Positions 30,101 through 39,511 are shown, counted from the first letter of the stretch. The stretch is DNA of 64,000 bases from Nisaea acidiphila (GCF_024662015.1 NZ_CP102480.1:2936001-3000000), one strand, 5' to 3'. Translations and numbers: made by a program. Notes: generated from the sequence alone by a model not told the origin.

Positions 30101-33100
30101 GACCGGAACCCGAGCAATGCGCGGCGTTGGTCGAGCTCTGGCGGACCTTGCTGAAGAACCAGGACGCGGATGCGGATACCGATTTCTTCCAGAGCGGCGG
30201 CACCTCGCTGGCGGCGATCCGGCTGATCGCCCGGCTGAAGCGGAATTTCGGCGTGGAGCCGGTCTTCGCCGATCTCGCCGCCGCGCCGACCCCGCGCACG
30301 CTTGCGGCGAGACTGTTCGGGATTGCCGGCGCGTCGGAACCCGCGCGGCTCGCGGATGTGCTGGACGTCGTCCGCACCGTTTTGAAGCAGCCGGATCTTG
30401 CGCCGGATACGGATTTTTTCGCCGCTGGTGGAACCTCCCTCGCCGCGATCCGGATCGTCGCGCGGCTGAGACGCTCGCTCGGCTGCGAGGTGGCGAACGA
30501 CGTGGTGCATCGCGGCCTGACCCCGCGTGGCATCGCCGCGCTGCTGGACGGAACGGAAATGCCCGTCGAAGATCGCGGTCCCGAGAAAGTCTTGCCAGCG
30601 GGCGAGATGCCGGTCGCCTCTCCCGGCGAGGCACAGCTCTGGCTCGAGCATACGCTCGGCGGTGAGGCGAGCGCCTATGTCATGCAGGCGGCTTTCCGTG
30701 TCGCACTCGGCGACGCGCCCGAGGCAGAGCTTGCCGCGGCCTTCGATCATCTCGCGGCGCGGCATCCCGTGCTGCGCACGCGGTACCGTGGATCCGCCGA
30801 TGGCGCGGCGGTGACGGTCGCGGAGGGCGCCAATGCCACAATCCGTCTCGTCGATGCGAGTGGAGACGATCTCGAGCTGGCCGTTCGGTCGGCGGCCCGC
30901 GTGGATGCCGAGCGCGCCTTTGCGATCGAGAAGGGCGAGACGGCGCGCCTGACCTTTGTCCCCGGAACCGGGACGGATGGCGTCCTCATATTTTCGTTAC
31001 ATCACATCGTCTCCGACGGGACCACGCTGGGCTTGCTGCTACGGGACCTGACGTCGCTGCTGAATGGCGAGGCGCTTCCGGGCGACGCGATCGCCGATTA
31101 TCGCGCCTACGCAAAATGGCGCGCCGGCCGGGTCCGGGAGACGGAGCAGACCGAGACCGATTACTGGCGCCGCAAACTCGTGAACTTGCCGGGTGCGCTG
31201 GCCTTACCGGCGGACTGGCCGAGAGGCCCGGGCCACCGCCCGCGTGGTGCGTCGGCGGTGCTGCGGATCGACCCGGCCCTGACCCGTCGCGCCGAGATAC
31301 TCGCGCGGGAGCAGGGCGGTACGCTCCAGGGACTGATTGTTTCCGCCTACGCCCTGTTCTTGCATCGCCTGACAGGTGCGGACGACCTCGTTGTCGGCAT
31401 CCCGGTCAGCGACCGGCCGGAGGGGTTCGAGGAGGTTGCCGGCCTCTTCCTCAACACGCTTCCGCTCCGGCTGAGCGTGGATGGCGCGGAGACCGGCGAT
31501 GCCTTGCTCGGACAGGTCCGCGAGGGCATGACCGAACTTCTCAGCCATTCGGGCCTTCCGCTCGCCCGGATCGTCGAGGCGGTCAATCCGGCGCGCGAGG
31601 CCGGGCGCACGCCGTTGCTGCAGACCGTGCTCGACTGGCGGGAGGCCGCGACCGGCGACGGGCTCGCGGCGGAGGCAGTCGCGCTGCCGGTGGCGACGGC
31701 GCCGTTCGACCTCGCCGCCAGTCTCGCGCGGGATGCCGGGGGCGGAATTACCGGCGGCTTCATCTATGACGAGACATTGCTCGACGAGGCGACTGTCGAG
31801 GCCTGGACCCGGTCTTTCGTGTGTCTCTTCCAAGGTCTTGTGCATTGCCTCGGAGAGGCAACCGGATCGCTCTCCGCGGTGGCTGACGATGATCTTCCGC
31901 GCGCGGTCCTGCGTGGGGCGGAACCGGGCGCGGTTCCTGAACTCGGCGATCTGCTGGCGCGAAGCCTTGCCGATCATGCGGAGCGTCCGGCGCTGGAGCT
32001 GAATGGCGAAACGGTGAGTTATGGCGCACTTGCCGAACGCGCCCGGTCCGTGACGCCGGGGCCGGACGGCATCGCGCTCGTGGAAACGGACGATCCCGTC
32101 GAACGGGTCGTTCAGGCGCTCGCGGCCTTGCTCTCGGGCAAGGTTCTGGCGCTCGTCGATCCGGCGCTTCCCGATGCGCGAAAGGAACAGATGTGCCGGA
32201 CTCTGGTGGAGGTGCACTCGGACAGCGGTGGTGCTTACGCCCAGTTCACAAGCGGCTCGACCGGGGTGCCGAAAGCGGCGCTTTTGACCCGTCCGGGGCT
32301 CGCCAATCTCGTCCGGACGATCGGCCGGGATCTCGGAATCGAACCCGGCAGCCGCGTTCTGCAGCTCGCGGCGCCTGCTTTCGATGCGTGGGTCTGGGAG
32401 GTTTTCACGACGCTCGGTTCCGGTGGAACGCTGGTGTTGGCAGAGCGCGAGGACCTGCAGGCCGGCGCGCCGCTCGTCGCCACCCTGAAAACGTCCCGCA
32501 TCAGCCATGTCACCATCACGCCTTCGGCCCTTGCAGCGCTCGGAACCAAAGCTTTTCCGGATCTCGTGACGGTGGTTGCAGCGGGCGAGCCTCTGACGGC
32601 TGACCTTGCGGATCGCTGGGCGCCCGGGCGGCGCCTGTTCAATGCCTACGGGCCATGTGAGACAACGGTCTGCGCGACGCATGGACTCTGCCTGCCCGGA
32701 AGCGCACCGGATATCGGCACGCCGATCGACGGTATGTCGGTGACCGTAGCGGACCGATACGGTCATCCTTCCATCTCCGGCGCTGTGGGCGAGATCGTCA
32801 TCGGCGGAATCGGTGTCGGGAGTGGATATATCGGCGATGCTGAGGCCTCGGCGGAGCGCTTTGTCACCGGCCCCGACGGGGCCCGCTGCTACCGCACGGG
32901 CGATATGGCGCGGGTGACCGCCGCCGGCCGGATCCAATTTGTCGGACGCGAAGACCGGCAGGTAAAAATCCGCGGCGTCAGGATAGAGATGGATGAGGTC
33001 GAGCAGGCGCTACGTGCCGTTCCCGGTGTGGAGCAGGTTGCGGTGCGTACAGTGGCGGATGCGGACGGACGCATGGCCCTCGCCGCCTGGATCACCGGCC

Positions 33101-34173
33101 CGCTTCCGGGTGCTGCGGGCGCGGTTCGCAAGGCGCTCGGCGAACGGCTTCCGGAGACCATGCTACCGGCCTTCCTCACAGTTCTCGAGAGCATGCCGAT
33201 GACCGTCACCGGCAAGATCGACCGCAAGGCGCTCGCCCTGCCGGAGATCGCCGGGGCCGAGGAGAGCGAGGCGCCGCGCTCGGAACTGGAAGCCGAGATC
33301 CTCGATATTTTCCGGGAAGTTCTGTCGCTGTCCGAGCGGCCGGGCCGGACGCGGAACTTCTTCACCCTTGGCGGACATTCGCTGCTGGCAGTGCGTCTCG
33401 CGGCGCGGCTTGGAGAGAAGCTTGATTGCAAGCTGCCTCTGCCGCTGGTCTTCGCCAACCCGACGGCGGCAGGCCTCGCCTGGCTTGTTACCGACCGGTC
33501 AGGGCACATGCAGCCTTGCCTGTTGAGGACGCTTCGGGACGGTACGGAACCCGCTGCTTTCCTTGTCCATCCGGTCGACGGTTCAGGCGCTGTCTATCAG
33601 AGCCTCGCCGACGGTTGGGAGCCGGGACGCCGTATCGCCGCAGTCGAACAGGGATCCGGGTTCGAGACATTCGAGGTCCAGATCGACGCCTATGCGGAAG
33701 CGATATCGAGAACTGCCGAAGCGGATGCGGTGATCCGTCTCGCGGGCTGGTCCCTCGGAGCGCTGATCGCGGCCGGAATTGCGGAAAGGTTGCGTGCGGC
33801 CGGGAGGGATGTGAGGCTGGTGCTCTTGGATGCCGCCGTACCCGAGGGGGAAAGTGCCGGGATCGACGCCGTGGAAATCGAAGCGGCCGCGGCGGAAGCC
33901 GGTGCCGATGCGGAGATTGTCCGCCGCGCCCGGGACAATGTTCGCATCGCCGGAACGCACCGGTTCGAGCGGATCGCGGGACCTGCGGCACTTGTCAGGG
34001 CGACCGGTACGGAACGTCCCGGGAAAGATGCGGGGCTCGGTTGGGCGACGGTTTTCGAACGCCTCACCGTTAGAGAGATTGAGGGGACACACCAGAATTT
34101 GCTGCGCGAAGGAGACCTCGCGGCGCTGGCGCATTTGATCGAATTGCTTTGGCACGAGCAAGGGGAGCACTAG
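27166..34173 (+). CDS. Two-module nonribosomal peptide synthetase, C-A-T-T-C-A-T-TE, predicted Asn-Phe
   Basis: This 2335-residue synthetase would complete the hexapeptide. Order: C5 (about 14-440, HHIAVDG at 144-150), A5 (about 470-955), tandem carrier domains T5a (Ser1014) and T5b (Ser1091), C6 (about 1150-1565, HHIVSDG at 1279-1285), A6 (about 1593-2020), T6 (Ser2072) and TE (about 2110-2335). The TE has GWSLGA with Ser2196, a likely Asp2222 and His2309 in GTHQNLL. Pocket codes read by eye are A5 DALKVGEVGK (Asn-like: Lys278, Gly301, Glu322, Val330, Gly331) and A6 DAWTVAAVCK (Phe). A6 is about 50 residues shorter than A5 in its N-terminal part and has YGPCE instead of YGPTE. It is ATGA-coupled to the first synthetase. 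The TE should release the chain by hydrolysis or cyclisation. Confidence 0.95.
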   Translation: MSPDGLGDRLEFVLEPDLPLSTMQLGILAEQWMAPESTRYNVPVAFRVRRSIDLAVLRTALAWLADRHEVLRTVYRDGPDGPVQAIAETVPELLTVSSVDSADRLQEVARIEAGHVFNLKTDLPLHAVYVSAGQEDGALILVFHHIAVDGWSLRLLLDELAAAYRALAAGGAPDLPEPELQYADWGAWQQEELAKPAADDLRKAAVARLAAIEDDLGLPHRPEAKASPDNGAEMLPFELDGPSVARAEETARRLGVSLYTMLAGAYALVVGRFCDRDRLALGMPVALRDRSEVHGTAGCFVNTVAFAAEPRSDLERDGYLMRLRDAVVDALDAREIPFEQIMRGLAETRGDTAPAVRCFFNFDDAGIAPPELPGLTLEILDCDRGTAKFDLMMSMVRTGDGIRAGFDYALGVLPPEVARSVPDRFRKALDWLCAPESRPLAAYSPVTADERGRVIELGSGERQKVERTTLDAAVFANAEWEPDDIAITAPDGSLSFGAFAAAAEILAERLADSGIERGDRVLVLLPRSLALPVAMLGALRAGAAYVPVDPGVPEQRLKDIVEDAKPAALISAPATREMADRVLPEAAALFEAVGADFRKLRGSSPAVEPAPHGPDDLAYMIYTSGSTGKPKGVMVPHRGVMNYLAWTRDAYTIDEGDGTAVLTATAFDATVLSFWLPLVAGKPVHLLPEEGAVEELAERMAAGADYGFVKMTPAHLDLLAELKPVAAQKDGARMFVIGGEALAAASTEPWRRDAPGIRLMNEYGPTETVVGCTFHEADAKDGTAEPIGRAIWNTKLYVLDRNLDPLPAGMAGELCVGGAGVSWGYWRRPGLTAERFLADPFAEEPGARMYRTGDLVRWREDGALDYLGRADDQVKVRGFRIEPGEIEAGLRSLPGVQSAAVVTAGAGSEKRLVAFIAGEADPENCRSRLAALLPAHMVPEQIQKHLALPLTGSGKIDRKRLAALAAEAPVAAGANPQEGPEPEQCAALVELWRTLLKNQDADADTDFFQSGGTSLAAIRLIARLKRNFGVEPVFADLAAAPTPRTLAARLFGIAGASEPARLADVLDVVRTVLKQPDLAPDTDFFAAGGTSLAAIRIVARLRRSLGCEVANDVVHRGLTPRGIAALLDGTEMPVEDRGPEKVLPAGEMPVASPGEAQLWLEHTLGGEASAYVMQAAFRVALGDAPEAELAAAFDHLAARHPVLRTRYRGSADGAAVTVAEGANATIRLVDASGDDLELAVRSAARVDAERAFAIEKGETARLTFVPGTGTDGVLIFSLHHIVSDGTTLGLLLRDLTSLLNGEALPGDAIADYRAYAKWRAGRVRETEQTETDYWRRKLVNLPGALALPADWPRGPGHRPRGASAVLRIDPALTRRAEILAREQGGTLQGLIVSAYALFLHRLTGADDLVVGIPVSDRPEGFEEVAGLFLNTLPLRLSVDGAETGDALLGQVREGMTELLSHSGLPLARIVEAVNPAREAGRTPLLQTVLDWREAATGDGLAAEAVALPVATAPFDLAASLARDAGGGITGGFIYDETLLDEATVEAWTRSFVCLFQGLVHCLGEATGSLSAVADDDLPRAVLRGAEPGAVPELGDLLARSLADHAERPALELNGETVSYGALAERARSVTPGPDGIALVETDDPVERVVQALAALLSGKVLALVDPALPDARKEQMCRTLVEVHSDSGGAYAQFTSGSTGVPKAALLTRPGLANLVRTIGRDLGIEPGSRVLQLAAPAFDAWVWEVFTTLGSGGTLVLAEREDLQAGAPLVATLKTSRISHVTITPSALAALGTKAFPDLVTVVAAGEPLTADLADRWAPGRRLFNAYGPCETTVCATHGLCLPGSAPDIGTPIDGMSVTVADRYGHPSISGAVGEIVIGGIGVGSGYIGDAEASAERFVTGPDGARCYRTGDMARVTAAGRIQFVGREDRQVKIRGVRIEMDEVEQALRAVPGVEQVAVRTVADADGRMALAAWITGPLPGAAGAVRKALGERLPETMLPAFLTVLESMPMTVTGKIDRKALALPEIAGAEESEAPRSELEAEILDIFREVLSLSERPGRTRNFFTLGGHSLLAVRLAARLGEKLDCKLPLPLVFANPTAAGLAWLVTDRSGHMQPCLLRTLRDGTEPAAFLVHPVDGSGAVYQSLADGWEPGRRIAAVEQGSGFETFEVQIDAYAEAISRTAEADAVIRLAGWSLGALIAAGIAERLRAAGRDVRLVLLDAAVPEGESAGIDAVEIEAAAAEAGADAEIVRRARDNVRIAGTHRFERIAGPAALVRATGTERPGKDAGLGWATVFERLTVREIEGTHQNLLREGDLAALAHLIELLWHEQGEH

Positions 34174-34175
34174 GG

Positions 34176-35171
34176 ATGGCAACGCTGGACGGAACTGTCA
34201 GGAAATTGTTCGAGGGCGAGGATTTCGCCGTCATCGTCGAAGCGGACGGAAGCAGTAACAGCGCGGCCGCGTGGGTCTCGGCCAATCTCGCCGGGATCGA
34301 GGAGCTCGCGCATCAACACCCGGTGGTCGTGCTGCGCAATATCGGTCTCTCCGACGAAACCGGCTTCCCACCGGTCCGCGACCTGCTGGTCGGCCGGCCG
34401 GCGAATTACGTCTACCGCTCGACACCGCGTACCGAGGTGCTGGAAGGCGTGCTGACCGCGACCGAGTATCCGGCGAGCGAAGAAATCCTGATGCATTGCG
34501 AGAATGCCTATCAGCGTGATTGGCCGCTGAGGCTTATTTTCTGCTGCACCAAGCCGGCCGAGACCGGCGGGCAGACACCGGTGGCGGACGTGCGTAAGGT
34601 GACTCGGACGCTCGGCGAGGAGATCCTCGACAAGGTCGAGCAGCGCGGTATCCGCTACATTCGGAACTATCACGAGGGCTTCGATCTCGACTGGAGGACC
34701 GTGTTCCAGACCGAGGACAAGGGCGAGGTCGAGCGCTTCTGCCGGGAGAACGATATTGCGTTTGAATGGACCCCGGACGGGCATTTGAAAACCGCGCAGA
34801 CCTGCCAGGGAACGGCGCGCCATCCGGTGACCGGCGAGCGGCTCTGGTTCAACCAGGCGCATCTCTTCCATGCCTCCGCGCTCGGCGAGGACGTGCTGGA
34901 GGACCTGACGGATATCTTCGGCGAGGACGGCCTGCCGCGCGACGCCCGGTACGGCGACGGCACGCCGATCGAGCCGGAGGTACTGGAGAAGGTCCGCGCG
35001 GCCTTTCAGAACGAGGCCCGGCAATTCGACTGGCAGGCGGGCGACGTCATGCTGGTCGACAATATGCTCGCCTCTCATGCGCGCCGGCCCTTCACTGGCT
35101 CGCGCCGGGTACTGGTCAGCATGGGGCGGATGCATTCCGAGCTGGAGCAGGTCGCCGGCGCGGCCGAGTAA
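34176..35171 (+). CDS. AsnO-like Fe(II)/2-oxoglutarate oxygenase (TauD/TfdA superfamily, NRPS amino-acid hydroxylase)
   Basis: This 331-residue enzyme has the metal triad His107-X-Glu109 and His301 and a likely 2-oxoglutarate-binding Arg in the segment after it (RRPFTGSRR, 303-311). The HXE rather than HXD form is known from AsnO and VioC, which hydroxylate asparagine and arginine at the beta carbon for nonribosomal peptides; SyrP is another relative. The start at 34176 has AGGGGAG 8 nt upstream and lies 2 nt after the NRPS stop. Since module 5 has an Asn-like pocket, beta-hydroxylation of asparagine, free or carrier-bound, is the most likely role (inference). Confidence 0.85.
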   Translation: MATLDGTVRKLFEGEDFAVIVEADGSSNSAAAWVSANLAGIEELAHQHPVVVLRNIGLSDETGFPPVRDLLVGRPANYVYRSTPRTEVLEGVLTATEYPASEEILMHCENAYQRDWPLRLIFCCTKPAETGGQTPVADVRKVTRTLGEEILDKVEQRGIRYIRNYHEGFDLDWRTVFQTEDKGEVERFCRENDIAFEWTPDGHLKTAQTCQGTARHPVTGERLWFNQAHLFHASALGEDVLEDLTDIFGEDGLPRDARYGDGTPIEPEVLEKVRAAFQNEARQFDWQAGDVMLVDNMLASHARRPFTGSRRVLVSMGRMHSELEQVAGAAE

Positions 35172-35200
35172 TCCGACTAGAGAAGCCGGGGAGGTCATCC

Positions 35201-37168
35201 ATGCGCATCGCGCTCGTCAACATGCCGTTCTCGTCGCTGCAGATCCCGTCGATCGCGCTGCATCAGCTCGAAACCGTGGTCCGGGAGAAATTCGCCGACG
35301 CCGAAACCAGTGTGCATTACCTGAACCACGATTTCGGCGCGCTGGTCGGTCCGGACCTCTATGCCTGGATCTCGGAGAGCCTCGCCGGCCATACCTGCGG
35401 TTTCGGCGAGTGGCTGTTCCGCCATGCCGCCTTCCCCGAGCACGGCGACAATACCGAGGCCTATTTCGCCCGCTACCTGCATCATTTCGGCGAGGCGCAG
35501 GTCGAGCGCTACCACCGCGAGCTGGCGCCGGTGAGGGCCGACCTTCCGCGCATCCTGGACGAGATGATCGAGACCCACGGCCTGGCGGATGCGGACATCG
35601 TCGGCCTGACCTCGATGTTCTTCCAGAACATGCCGAGCTTCGCCTTGGCGCGGCAGCTGAAAGAAACAGGCTCAAAGGCGTTGGTCTTGATGGGCGGCGC
35701 CAATTGCGAAGGCAACATGGGCATCGAGATCGTCAATAACGTGCCCTGGCTCGACTATGTCTTCTCCGGCCACGCGCTGGTGAACTTTCCGAAGTTCCTG
35801 ACCGCTTTCCGCACCGGAGAGACCGAGGCGATGTCGAAGATCGACGGCATCTTCAGCCGCGCCAATAGCCGTTCCATCACGGCGCTCGCCCCGGCGGTGA
35901 AAGCCAGTCGCCCGAGCGACGCCAAGGCGGAGCTGCAAGTCGACGGCATCAAGGTGGACGGGCCGGAGCGCTCGCTCAACAGTGACGTGCCGCTCGATTA
36001 CGAGGTCTATCTCGAGTCCTACCAGCGTCATTTCGGCGACCATCGGGCGGACGAGGTGGAGCTCCTGTTCGAGACCTCGCGCGGCTGCTGGTGGGGCGAG
36101 AAGGCGCATTGCACCTTCTGCGGGCTCAACGGTGCGACCATGAAGTTCCGAGAGATGGGGGTCGATCTCGCGCGCAAGACGATTCAGGAGATGGTCGATA
36201 AATACGCCGACCGGGTGACCCGCTTCGCCAGCGTCGACAACATCATCCCGAAATCCTACACCGACGACCTGTTGCCGGAACTGGATGTGCCGGGCCACGT
36301 GACCCTGTTCTACGAGGTGAAGGCGGACCTGTCGCGTGAGCAGCTGAAGACCTTGGCGAAAGCGCGGGTGGTCGAAGTGCAGCCGGGCGTCGAGTCCATC
36401 GCGACGGAAACCTTGAAGCTGATGCGCAAGGGGACGACCGCCTTCAACAATATCCGATTCCTGTCGGACTGCGCGGCGGAGGGCGTGAAGCCGGTCTGGA
36501 ACCTGCTAGTCGGGTTCCCCGGAGAATCTGCCGAAACCTTCGAAATGTACCGTGCGAACCTGCCGCGTCTGACCCACTTGCCGCCGCCCTCCGGAGTCTT
36601 TCCGGTGCGGTTCGACCGTTTCAGCCCCTATTTCACCCAGGCGGATTCGTTCGGCCTCGATCTCGAGCCGCTGGACTACCATGAGCTGAACTATCCCTTC
36701 CCGGAAGAGGTGGTCTGGAACATGGCCTACTATTTCCGCGACCGGAACATAGATGCGCCCTATCAGGTCGACCTCGCCGAGCATCTGGCGCATCTGCGAG
36801 ACGCGGTGACGAAGTGGCGTGCCCGCTGGGAGTCGGAGGCTGGCGCGCCGCGTCTGCGCCTGATCGAGGACGATTACGGCTGGCTGGTCGAAGACCAGCG
36901 CACCGGACACAAGGTCGAGCACGAGTTGGACGATCCGGACGTTGAATTGCTGCGGGCGCTGGAAACGCCGCAATCGCTCGCCAAAATGCGGGAGACGAAT
37001 GCGGACAGTCTCGGTTATTTGCAGGAACTGGGGCTCCTGTTCGAGGAGCGGGGGCGGGTGATGTCGCTCGTTATGGAGGGCACGCGGCACGGCCTCGATG
37101 CCGGGCTTCACACATTCGCGGGCTCCAAGGGACGGGCGGAGAATGCGGCGCTCGGCCTGACCTTCTGA
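35201..37168 (+). CDS. B12-binding radical SAM enzyme, RiPP-maturation C-methyltransferase family
   Basis: This 655-residue protein has an N-terminal cobalamin-binding-like region (about 1-210, with FFQNMPSFALARQLK and VLMGGANCEGNMG) and a radical SAM core (about 285-500). The cluster cysteines are 296, 304 and 307 in the segment ETSRGCWWGEKAHCTFCG, a CX7CX2C spacing rather than the usual CX3CX2C. This is characteristic of the family named RiPP maturation radical SAM C-methyltransferase (TIGR03975 type). The start has GGGGAGG 6 nt upstream. It is 29 bp after the oxygenase and clearly in the NRPS operon; no ribosomal precursor peptide is seen nearby. I infer methylation at an unactivated carbon of the peptide or of a building block. 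Confidence 0.87.
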   Translation: MRIALVNMPFSSLQIPSIALHQLETVVREKFADAETSVHYLNHDFGALVGPDLYAWISESLAGHTCGFGEWLFRHAAFPEHGDNTEAYFARYLHHFGEAQVERYHRELAPVRADLPRILDEMIETHGLADADIVGLTSMFFQNMPSFALARQLKETGSKALVLMGGANCEGNMGIEIVNNVPWLDYVFSGHALVNFPKFLTAFRTGETEAMSKIDGIFSRANSRSITALAPAVKASRPSDAKAELQVDGIKVDGPERSLNSDVPLDYEVYLESYQRHFGDHRADEVELLFETSRGCWWGEKAHCTFCGLNGATMKFREMGVDLARKTIQEMVDKYADRVTRFASVDNIIPKSYTDDLLPELDVPGHVTLFYEVKADLSREQLKTLAKARVVEVQPGVESIATETLKLMRKGTTAFNNIRFLSDCAAEGVKPVWNLLVGFPGESAETFEMYRANLPRLTHLPPPSGVFPVRFDRFSPYFTQADSFGLDLEPLDYHELNYPFPEEVVWNMAYYFRDRNIDAPYQVDLAEHLAHLRDAVTKWRARWESEAGAPRLRLIEDDYGWLVEDQRTGHKVEHELDDPDVELLRALETPQSLAKMRETNADSLGYLQELGLLFEERGRVMSLVMEGTRHGLDAGLHTFAGSKGRAENAALGLTF

Positions 37169-37189
37169 GGCCGCTAATCCCGGATATGA

Positions 37190-37219
37190 AAAAGCCGCGG
37201 CATTTCAGCCGCGGCTTTT
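37190..37219. terminator. Bidirectional terminator of the NRPS operon and the DUF697 gene
   Basis: A perfect 12-bp stem (37190-37201 with 37208-37219) has a 6-nt loop, a run of A on the left and T on the right. It lies between the convergent ends of the radical SAM gene and DUF697 B, so it can serve both strands. Confidence 0.88.
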
Positions 37220-37240
37220 CCTTTGAGCTGGAGCGAAGTC

Positions 37241-38014
37241 TCAGCTCTTTTTCTTCATCTCTTCGGAAAGCGACTCTTTCATCGCATCCGTGTCGACATC
37301 TTCCAGCGATCCGCCGGCTTCGAAATGCTCGATGAAGAGTTTCCCGATGGTCCGGGTCGCAATGTTGGAAAGTCCGGCCATCCCGACGAAGCCGACACCG
37401 AGACCCCAGCCCGGAACGGACTTGAGGAAGGTGGTGACGACGCCGCTGGTCACCGCCCACGGCGCGACGCCGCCGACGATGGCGCCGAGAATGGTGCGAA
37501 CCCAGCTCTTTGAGAAAGGCACGCCGTAGTGCTTGCAGAGCGCAACCACCATGGCGACCTGGGTTCCGGAGATGCCGGCAATATCGGCGAACGGGATCGG
37601 AAGCACGCCGAAGGCCGAGGACCAGGCGGCGTATTTGGCAACGATGTCCTTGGCCTGCTCGCGGCGAAGCGAGACGTTGGCAACGGCCGGTTCGGACGCG
37701 ACGGCTTCAGTTTCTGCAGTCATGGCAACACCTGCTGTGGTTGTTTGCGATGTGGTTGACGAAGTGGCTGCGGCCTTTTCCGGCTGCTTATCGGTTTTCC
37801 TGTTCGGAGCGCGCGTGCTGCGCTTCGCGGCCGAGCTGCTGGCAGCGGCCTTGGTGCCGGCCGTGCGAGCCGGTTTCTTTGCCGCAGTTGAACGGGATGC
37901 GGTTTTGGCAGTCGCTTTCGCGGCGGTCGTGGTTTTGGCCGTGGTGCCGGACGCGGATCTCGACGCCGTGCTAGGTCGTTGGGTCCGGCGCAGTTCCGGG
38001 AGTTTCTTGCTCAT
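37241..38014 (-). CDS. DUF697 (YcjF-like) membrane protein B with long basic N-terminal tail
   Basis: This 257-residue protein has two parts. Residues 1-110 are low-complexity and rich in Lys, Ala, Ser and Thr (many TAAK, KPAR-like repeats), similar in composition to histone-H1-like tails. Residues 118-257 form a DUF697 domain (LPIPFADIAGISGTQVAMV, VPFSKSW, hydrophobic helices, FIEHFEAGGS). It is a paralogue of the protein at 8165-8650. The start overlaps the ParA gene stop by ATGA. The tail could bind nucleic acid or acidic surfaces; a membrane protein with such a tail coupled to a ParA ATPase hints at spatial positioning, which is inference. Confidence 0.85.
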   Translation of the reverse strand: MSKKLPELRRTQRPSTASRSASGTTAKTTTAAKATAKTASRSTAAKKPARTAGTKAAASSSAAKRSTRAPNRKTDKQPEKAAATSSTTSQTTTAGVAMTAETEAVASEPAVANVSLRREQAKDIVAKYAAWSSAFGVLPIPFADIAGISGTQVAMVVALCKHYGVPFSKSWVRTILGAIVGGVAPWAVTSGVVTTFLKSVPGWGLGVGFVGMAGLSNIATRTIGKLFIEHFEAGGSLEDVDTDAMKESLSEEMKKKS

Positions 38015-38679
38015 ACCGCCTTGCCCGCTTTTCTCGCTTTCGTGCGTCGCCGGGACAGCAGTTTGACCGTCTCGGCTGCGAATTCCGCGATTTCCGCAGC
38101 GGCCGCGCCGCGCGGTTGATAATAGCTCGGTGTCGTTCCCGCCAATGCGGCTTCACCATAAGCTACCCGGGCCGGAAATTCCACCGCCATGGGTTGAAGT
38201 CCGGCCGCTTCCATCTGAGCCCGCATATGGCGGGCGATGACGCTGCCGCGGGTCGTCTGATTGAGGACGAAGCGCACCGGCGCGTCGCTCAGACGGGCGA
38301 CATGCTCGGCCGTATCGGCCGCCACTTGATAGTCGATCGGAGACGGGCGCATGGGGATGAGCAGCAGGTCGGCCTGCCGGATCGCGGCATCCGTCGCGTC
38401 GGACTGGAAGCCGGGTGTATCGATGATGATGAAATCTGCGCCGGTTTTCCGGGATGCGTCGATCTGCTTCTCGACCGTGCCGGGACCGGCGGTCGCTGCG
38501 GACAATTGTGCCAGATCCTCGCCCGCCTCGATCCAGCGCACGAGGGTACCGGCCGGGTCGGCGTCGATCAGGGCGACCTTCTTTCCGGCCTTGTGCCAAT
38601 AGGCGCCGAGGCACATCGCGGACGTGCTCTTCCCGCTGCCGCCCTTCATGGTGACGAAGGAAATGATCTTCGCTGCCAA
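38011..38679 (-). CDS. ParA/MinD-family ATPase
   Basis: This protein of about 222 residues has the deviant Walker A KGGSGKST, a DADPAGT switch I region and IIIDTPG switch II. It belongs to the ParA/Soj/MipZ P-loop ATPases that position DNA, protein clusters or machines. No ParB-like gene or origin is next to it, so it is not a chromosome partition pair. The start is uncertain: no early ATG exists. TTG at 38679 has GGGGG 4-9 nt upstream and fits the domain start; TTG at 38727 would add 16 residues. It is translationally coupled to DUF697 B. Confidence 0.85.
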   Translation of the reverse strand: MAAKIISFVTMKGGSGKSTSAMCLGAYWHKAGKKVALIDADPAGTLVRWIEAGEDLAQLSAATAGPGTVEKQIDASRKTGADFIIIDTPGFQSDATDAAIRQADLLLIPMRPSPIDYQVAADTAEHVARLSDAPVRFVLNQTTRGSVIARHMRAQMEAAGLQPMAVEFPARVAYGEAALAGTTPSYYQPRGAAAAEIAEFAAETVKLLSRRRTKARKAGKAV

Positions 38680-38812
38680 ACCGCCCCCTTCGGGATGCGC
38701 GCGTATCCCTGAAGTTACCCGGCGCAAAACCCAAGAATTGCAGAAGTTTAGCAGGCGATGCGTTAGGTTGTTAGAATAAATTTATGACGATGCAAGAGAG
38801 GCTCCACCGGCC

Positions 38813-39511
38813 GTGACCCGCACGCAGAGGTTCGAGAGTTCCTGGCCTTTTCCGGACATGGGCATCCCGGCGGCGATGGTGGAAAGCCGCTTCGAAAGCG
38901 ATGTCTCGACGCCCGCCGACTTCGCCGCCATGGACGTGCCTTTGCCGGACGATCTTGCGGAAGCGGTGCCGATGCGCCGCGCCGCGCATCTGGCCGGCCG
39001 GATCTGTGCGCGCGAGGCGCTCCGGCAATGCGGTTCTGCGGAAATGCCCGTCGGCCGCTCTCCGTCGGGTGCGCCGCTCTGGCCGAAGGGATGCAAGGGC
39101 TCCATCACCCATGCGGGCCGGATGGCCGGTGCCGTCGCGGTTGCATCCGCCGCGTGCCGCGGCATTGGGCTCGATTTCGAGGCGCCGATGACGGAGGCTG
39201 CGGCGGCAGAGATCTCCGATCTCGTCCTCTGTTCGCTCGACCGCGAGACCATGGGCTCGATGCCAGCCCTCTCTTTTGCTGAAAGCGTGACGCTCGTGTT
39301 TTCGTTGAAGGAAAGCCTCTACAAGGCGATCTCACCCCTGCTCGGCGCATTCACCGGTTTTGAGGATGCCGAGATCGACGATCTCGAAGGCGGCCGCGCG
39401 AGGCTCAGGCTGCGGCGAAAACTGTCGGACGATCTGCCGCAAGGGCTCGAGATCGAGGGGGCTTACGCGCTCTCCCCCGATCTCGTCCGGACGCTCGTCG
39501 TTCTCCGCTGA
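38813..39511 (+). CDS. 4'-phosphopantetheinyl transferase (EntD/Sfp type)
   Basis: This 232-residue enzyme transfers phosphopantetheine from CoA to carrier-domain serines. The Mg-binding and catalytic motifs are GIGLDFE (Asp121, Glu123) and FSLKESLYKA (Glu167, Lys171), with SITHAG near residue 100. The EntD-like layout fits the siderophore/NRPS class rather than the fatty-acid AcpS class. It starts with GTG at 38813. It marks the right edge of the peptide locus and would convert the seven T domains to their active form. Confidence 0.93.
   Translation: MTRTQRFESSWPFPDMGIPAAMVESRFESDVSTPADFAAMDVPLPDDLAEAVPMRRAAHLAGRICAREALRQCGSAEMPVGRSPSGAPLWPKGCKGSITHAGRMAGAVAVASAACRGIGLDFEAPMTEAAAAEISDLVLCSLDRETMGSMPALSFAESVTLVFSLKESLYKAISPLLGAFTGFEDAEIDDLEGGRARLRLRRKLSDDLPQGLEIEGAYALSPDLVRTLVVLR

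Noticed and set aside
28024-30765. A 913-codon open frame on the minus strand opposite the second NRPS
   Set aside because: It is antisense to clear C, A and T domains; its product is Arg/His-rich with no domain. Such frames are expected in high-GC DNA.
38011-38679. A chromosome partition (parAB) locus or replication origin
   Set aside because: There is no ParB gene, no parS-like site seen, and the ATPase is coupled to a DUF697 gene instead.
34173-38812. A ribosomal precursor peptide for the radical SAM enzyme
   Set aside because: Gaps around the gene are 2, 29 and 72 bp and contain a terminator. The short frames seen overlap real genes and show no leader/core pattern.
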